Source of the DNA: Neoarius graeffei
Lineage: Eukaryota; Chordata; Actinopteri; Siluriformes; Ariidae
Reading direction: 5' to 3'
Assembly: GCF_027579695.1 (NCBI RefSeq)
Contig: NC_083577.1
Coordinates: forward strand, 67,615,741 to 67,679,740
Length of the DNA: 64,000 nucleotides
Below the pieces are notes generated by a model. That model had not been told where the DNA came from, ran no database searches, and was given only the letters and a program-made list of their open reading frames with translations. Position 1 is the first letter of the stretch; every line of letters starts with the position of its first letter. This document shows positions 61,392 to 64,000 of this stretch, piece by piece. A program made the position numbers and the translations under genes.

Positions 61392-61747
61392 CATCTCATC
61401 TCATTATCTCTAGCCTCTTTATCCTGTTCTACAGGGTCGCAGGCAAGCTGGAGCCTATCCCAGCTGACTACAGGCAAAAGGCGGGGTACACCCTGGACAA
61501 GTCGCCAGGTCATCACAGGGCCGACACATAGACACAGACAACCATTCACACCTACGGTCAATTTAGAGTCACCAGTTAACCTAACCTGCATGTCTTTGGG
61601 GGAAACCGGAGCACCCGGAGGAAACCCACGCGGACACGGGGAGAACATGCAAACTCCGCACAGAAAGGCCCTCACCGGCCACGGGGCTCGAACCCGGACC
61701 TTCTTGCTGTGAGGCGACAGGGCTAACCACTACACCACCGTGCCGCC
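61392..61747 (-). repeat. V-SINE, full length, (GAGAT)n tail
   Basis: Tail atctcatctcattatctcta at the left, head gccgccc at the right. A small deletion removes part of the tttggactgtggggg block. Duplication unclear. Confidence 0.9.
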
Positions 61748-62224
61748 CACCTTAAAATATCAGCTTCAAAATAATTTTGATGGTACAATGCCTTGTAGTA
61801 AGGAGAATTGTTTGTCTTCCATCCTGAGTCCATACCCAGTTCACCAATTACAGCACAATGTAACTCTGCTGGCTCGTCCCACAGACCTCTCTCGAGAACT
61901 GTGTAATGCTTTATGGCACCATGTCACACGTCAATATCTATGGGTCTTCAGAGAGCAAGCTACAGTATAAGAAAAAGCTAGAGTGGTGTTCAGAGTATGG
62001 ACATCATGGCAGAGGCAAAGAGAACAAAGATGAAGCTGTTGGATGAATCCAGGAAGACAGGGAACAAGAAGACAGAGTCATCTATATCCCCCGCCCTATA
62101 TACCAACTATATACCAAGTTTTGAGATATTATTTGCCACATTTTTCAAGTTCTGCTGCAGGAAATCAACCCTACCTCTTTACACTAACCTCAGCAGCCCA
62201 TGGCATAAACCCACCAGACCTTTG
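61748..62224. other. Spacer, nothing recognised
   Basis: No supported coding segment. The phrase ataccaa-ttt-aagattt that opens the next repeat already appears near 62100, so the repeat block may start there. Confidence 0.4.
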
Positions 62225-62760
62225 GTCCAGGTGAGCTAAAAATTTAAATTTCTCACATTTCTTAGTATCAAAAGGCACATATACATTACTTAATCAACAC
62301 ATATACCAACTTTCAAGACCATACCACTCATAGTTTTCAAGTTCTGCTCCGGAAACAAAACCTACCCCTGAGACTAACCTGAGGGACCAAGTTTGAAATT
62401 GTTTCCATGGAAACATGAAAAATTAAAATTTCTCAAATTTCTTAGTATGAAAAGGCACATCTGCATCATCTTGTTTACATGCATAGCCTACCAAGTTTAA
62501 AATCCACATCATGAATAGTTTTGGATATGCTCTGGAAATGAACATTACTCTTAGAAACTAAGTCACAATCTACTTTTTGAAATTAAAATTTGAAAAACGC
62601 TTTTTTTTTTTCAAAAATCCAAAATGGCAAAAGGCACCAGTTCACATGTTGCTTGATATGTATACAAAGTTTCATGAAGATATCTTCAGTAGTTTTAAAG
62701 ATATGGCCCGGAAATGAAAACGTGACTGGACAGACAGCTGGACGGACAGAACCCATTTCT
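62225..62760. repeat. Tandem repeat block, ~150-bp units, GGACAGAC-type end
   Basis: Three to four diverged units, each with a aaatttctca-type block, cttagtat(c/g)aaaaggcaca, a tatacc/atagcctacc aag-type block and a tctgc-ccggaaatgaa-type end. The block closes with ctggacagacagctggacgg. It parallels the architecture of 28640-29565 but is not the same sequence. Confidence 0.6.
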
Positions 62761-63355
62761 ATATCCCCTATGGAGGATAAAAAGAGAGAGTGGCCAAGCA
62801 AGAGACTGGACAAGAGTAAATCTTGGACTGGGTTTTACTCATTGGCGAGAGCTAAGAGCGATAAAAGGCTGCAAGACAAACGCCGAGCTGGCCTTCTTTC
62901 TGCTGAACTAGTAAGCACTATTACATTAGCTGCCTTGCTATGTCTTGTATTGTTGCACTTGCTTGATGATTAGCTGTGTTAGCAAAGTTGTCGACTGTAG
63001 CGACAGCTGGCCAGCAGCCCTTACACACAAGCGGCAAGAACTCCTCACCTGGCTGCCTCAGTGGTGCTGAACATACACCACCCACTCCACTCTGTCCCAG
63101 TGCTGAAGAAGCAGTGCTGTTTTAGCACCAAAATTTTCGACTAGCAGCAGCCACGTGGCCGAGGAGTGAAGAGACACAACTTGACATGGCTGGAGCATGC
63201 TAAACAGAGCACCCACCTACCCCCCACAAGGAGCTGGGAGAGTATAAATGGGTGCTGCATTTCCCACAAAGTAAATCACACTCATCTGAATGCTATTTCT
63301 GACTCACTCCTTCTGACTCACTCCAGCATTAGAGCCCTTACAGCGGGGCGAATGG
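62761..63355 (+). other. Probable LINE 5' region upstream of ORF1
   Basis: GC-richer than its surroundings and directly upstream of the SGNH ORF. A short frame at 62770-62973 has a basic stretch followed by a hydrophobic segment (TITLAALLCLVLLHLL). I cannot say whether it is coding. Confidence 0.45.
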
Positions 63356-63955
63356 GTGATGACTCGGCGGCATAAGCGTAGAGCCAAAGCTACTGCTGAG
63401 GCTCGCCCACGGGAGCACCACTCCTCTCCACTTCACGCATCGAACAGGTTTGCCCTCCTTAGTGATGCACCCACTGAGAAACCTGAAAGAGCTCTGGTTA
63501 TAGGGGACTCTATCATACGGCATGTGAAATTAGCTCAGCCTTTAGGGGCACCAGCAGCTTTAGTCAGGTGTATACCGGGAGCCAGGGCGCCAGACATAGC
63601 AGATAATCTTAGGGTCCTAGGCAAGCACAGGTTCTCAAAGATAGTTATCCATGTAGGATCTAATGATATACGCCTTTGTCAGTCTGAGGTTACCAAGAGT
63701 AACTTTGTAGAGGTGTTTAAATTAGTGAAGGCGATGTCCAATGCTGTAGTATGCTCTGGCCCCATCCCAATGCAGTGTGGCAATATAGCTTACAGCAGGT
63801 TATGGTCGCTGAACTGCTGGTTGTCCAGGTGGTGCTCTGAGAACAGTGTGGGCTTTATAGATAATTGGACTAATTTTGAGGGCACTGCTGGCCTGTTAGG
63901 GCAGGACGGTATCCATCCACTCGGGAAGATGCTGCTCTCATTTCTTGCTGCATAG
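63356..63955 (+). CDS. LINE ORF1 with SGNH/GDSL esterase-like domain
   Basis: A 199-codon frame. After a basic N-terminus (RRHKRRAKA), the SGNH blocks appear in order: GDSI at residues 50-53 (Ser52), a Gly-rich PGARAPD turn, HVGSNDIR (Asn103) and DGIHP (Asp184, His187). All catalytic-type residues are present. ORF1 proteins of teleost CR1/L2-type LINEs (for example ZfL2-1 of zebrafish) carry such an esterase domain. I therefore call it LINE ORF1 rather than a host esterase. The reverse transcriptase would lie beyond 64000. It ends in TAG with no internal stop. Confidence 0.82.
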   Translation: MMTRRHKRRAKATAEARPREHHSSPLHASNRFALLSDAPTEKPERALVIGDSIIRHVKLAQPLGAPAALVRCIPGARAPDIADNLRVLGKHRFSKIVIHVGSNDIRLCQSEVTKSNFVEVFKLVKAMSNAVVCSGPIPMQCGNIAYSRLWSLNCWLSRWCSENSVGFIDNWTNFEGTAGLLGQDGIHPLGKMLLSFLAA

Positions 63956-64000
63956 CTCATTGTCTCATAACAGGTCTAGTTAACTTCTGACAATCCAGAG

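Noticed and set aside
63356..63955. Host GDSL/SGNH hydrolase gene
   Set aside because: Intronless, no signal peptide, and the motif set matches LINE ORF1 esterase domains; host origin is not fully excluded.
59982..64000. Penultimate exon of the minus-strand DPP-like gene
   Set aside because: I looked for the complement of a [13 protein letters not shown] coding stretch and saw none; it must lie beyond the window if it exists.

Overview
The window is vertebrate, almost certainly teleost, genomic DNA, and the repeat set suggests a catfish-like fish (Siluriformes). This rests on recognising repeat families: abundant V-SINE-type tRNA SINEs, many Tc1-like transposons, a full-length Rex3/RTE LINE, CR1/L2-type LINEs and a Gmr1-like Ty3/gypsy element. 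No database search was possible, so the species is an inference.

The one host gene that can be followed is on the + strand. It is the 3' half of a dipeptidyl-peptidase-like gene of the DPP6/DPP10 class (closest to DPP10). Twelve exons between 5734 and 46235 keep one continuous reading frame, with GT/AG at every junction and a stop at 46233-46235. The 5' exons lie to the left of the window. The introns are enlarged by transposons, especially 6527-17100 (10.6 kb) and 30003-45919 (15.9 kb). The catalytic serine position of the S9B family reads GKAYGG, so the product should be a non-enzymatic Kv4-channel auxiliary subunit rather than a peptidase.

About 13.6 kb downstream, on the opposite strand, 59844-59981 encodes a second DPP6/DPP10-type terminal exon (IYPDEGHF..., acidic tail, stop). 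This points to a tail-to-tail pair of paralogous genes, whose other exons would lie beyond 64000. It is the most unexpected host feature.

The rest is layered mobile DNA. Region 1-5700: LINE remnants, a gypsy LTR, a TTAA foldback element, a nearly complete Tc1-like element and SINEs. Region 7000-13350: a tRNA+5S composite SINE, and a SINE split by a Gmr1-like gypsy element that is itself split by a TA-flanked foldback element. Region 13365-16723: a full-length Rex3 with an 11-bp target duplication and one frameshift. Region 18650-22200: two abutting Tc1-like elements sharing one TA, one carrying a nested element. Region 23700-26260: a Tc1-like element containing a TTAA element containing a SINE. 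Region 30672-41927: one Tc1-like element apparently split by about 10 kb of Rex3, LINE, Harbinger, hAT, Tc1 and SINE insertions. Region 46976-63000: further TTAA, Harbinger, Tc1 and SINE copies. The right edge carries a LINE ORF1 with an intact SGNH-esterase domain.
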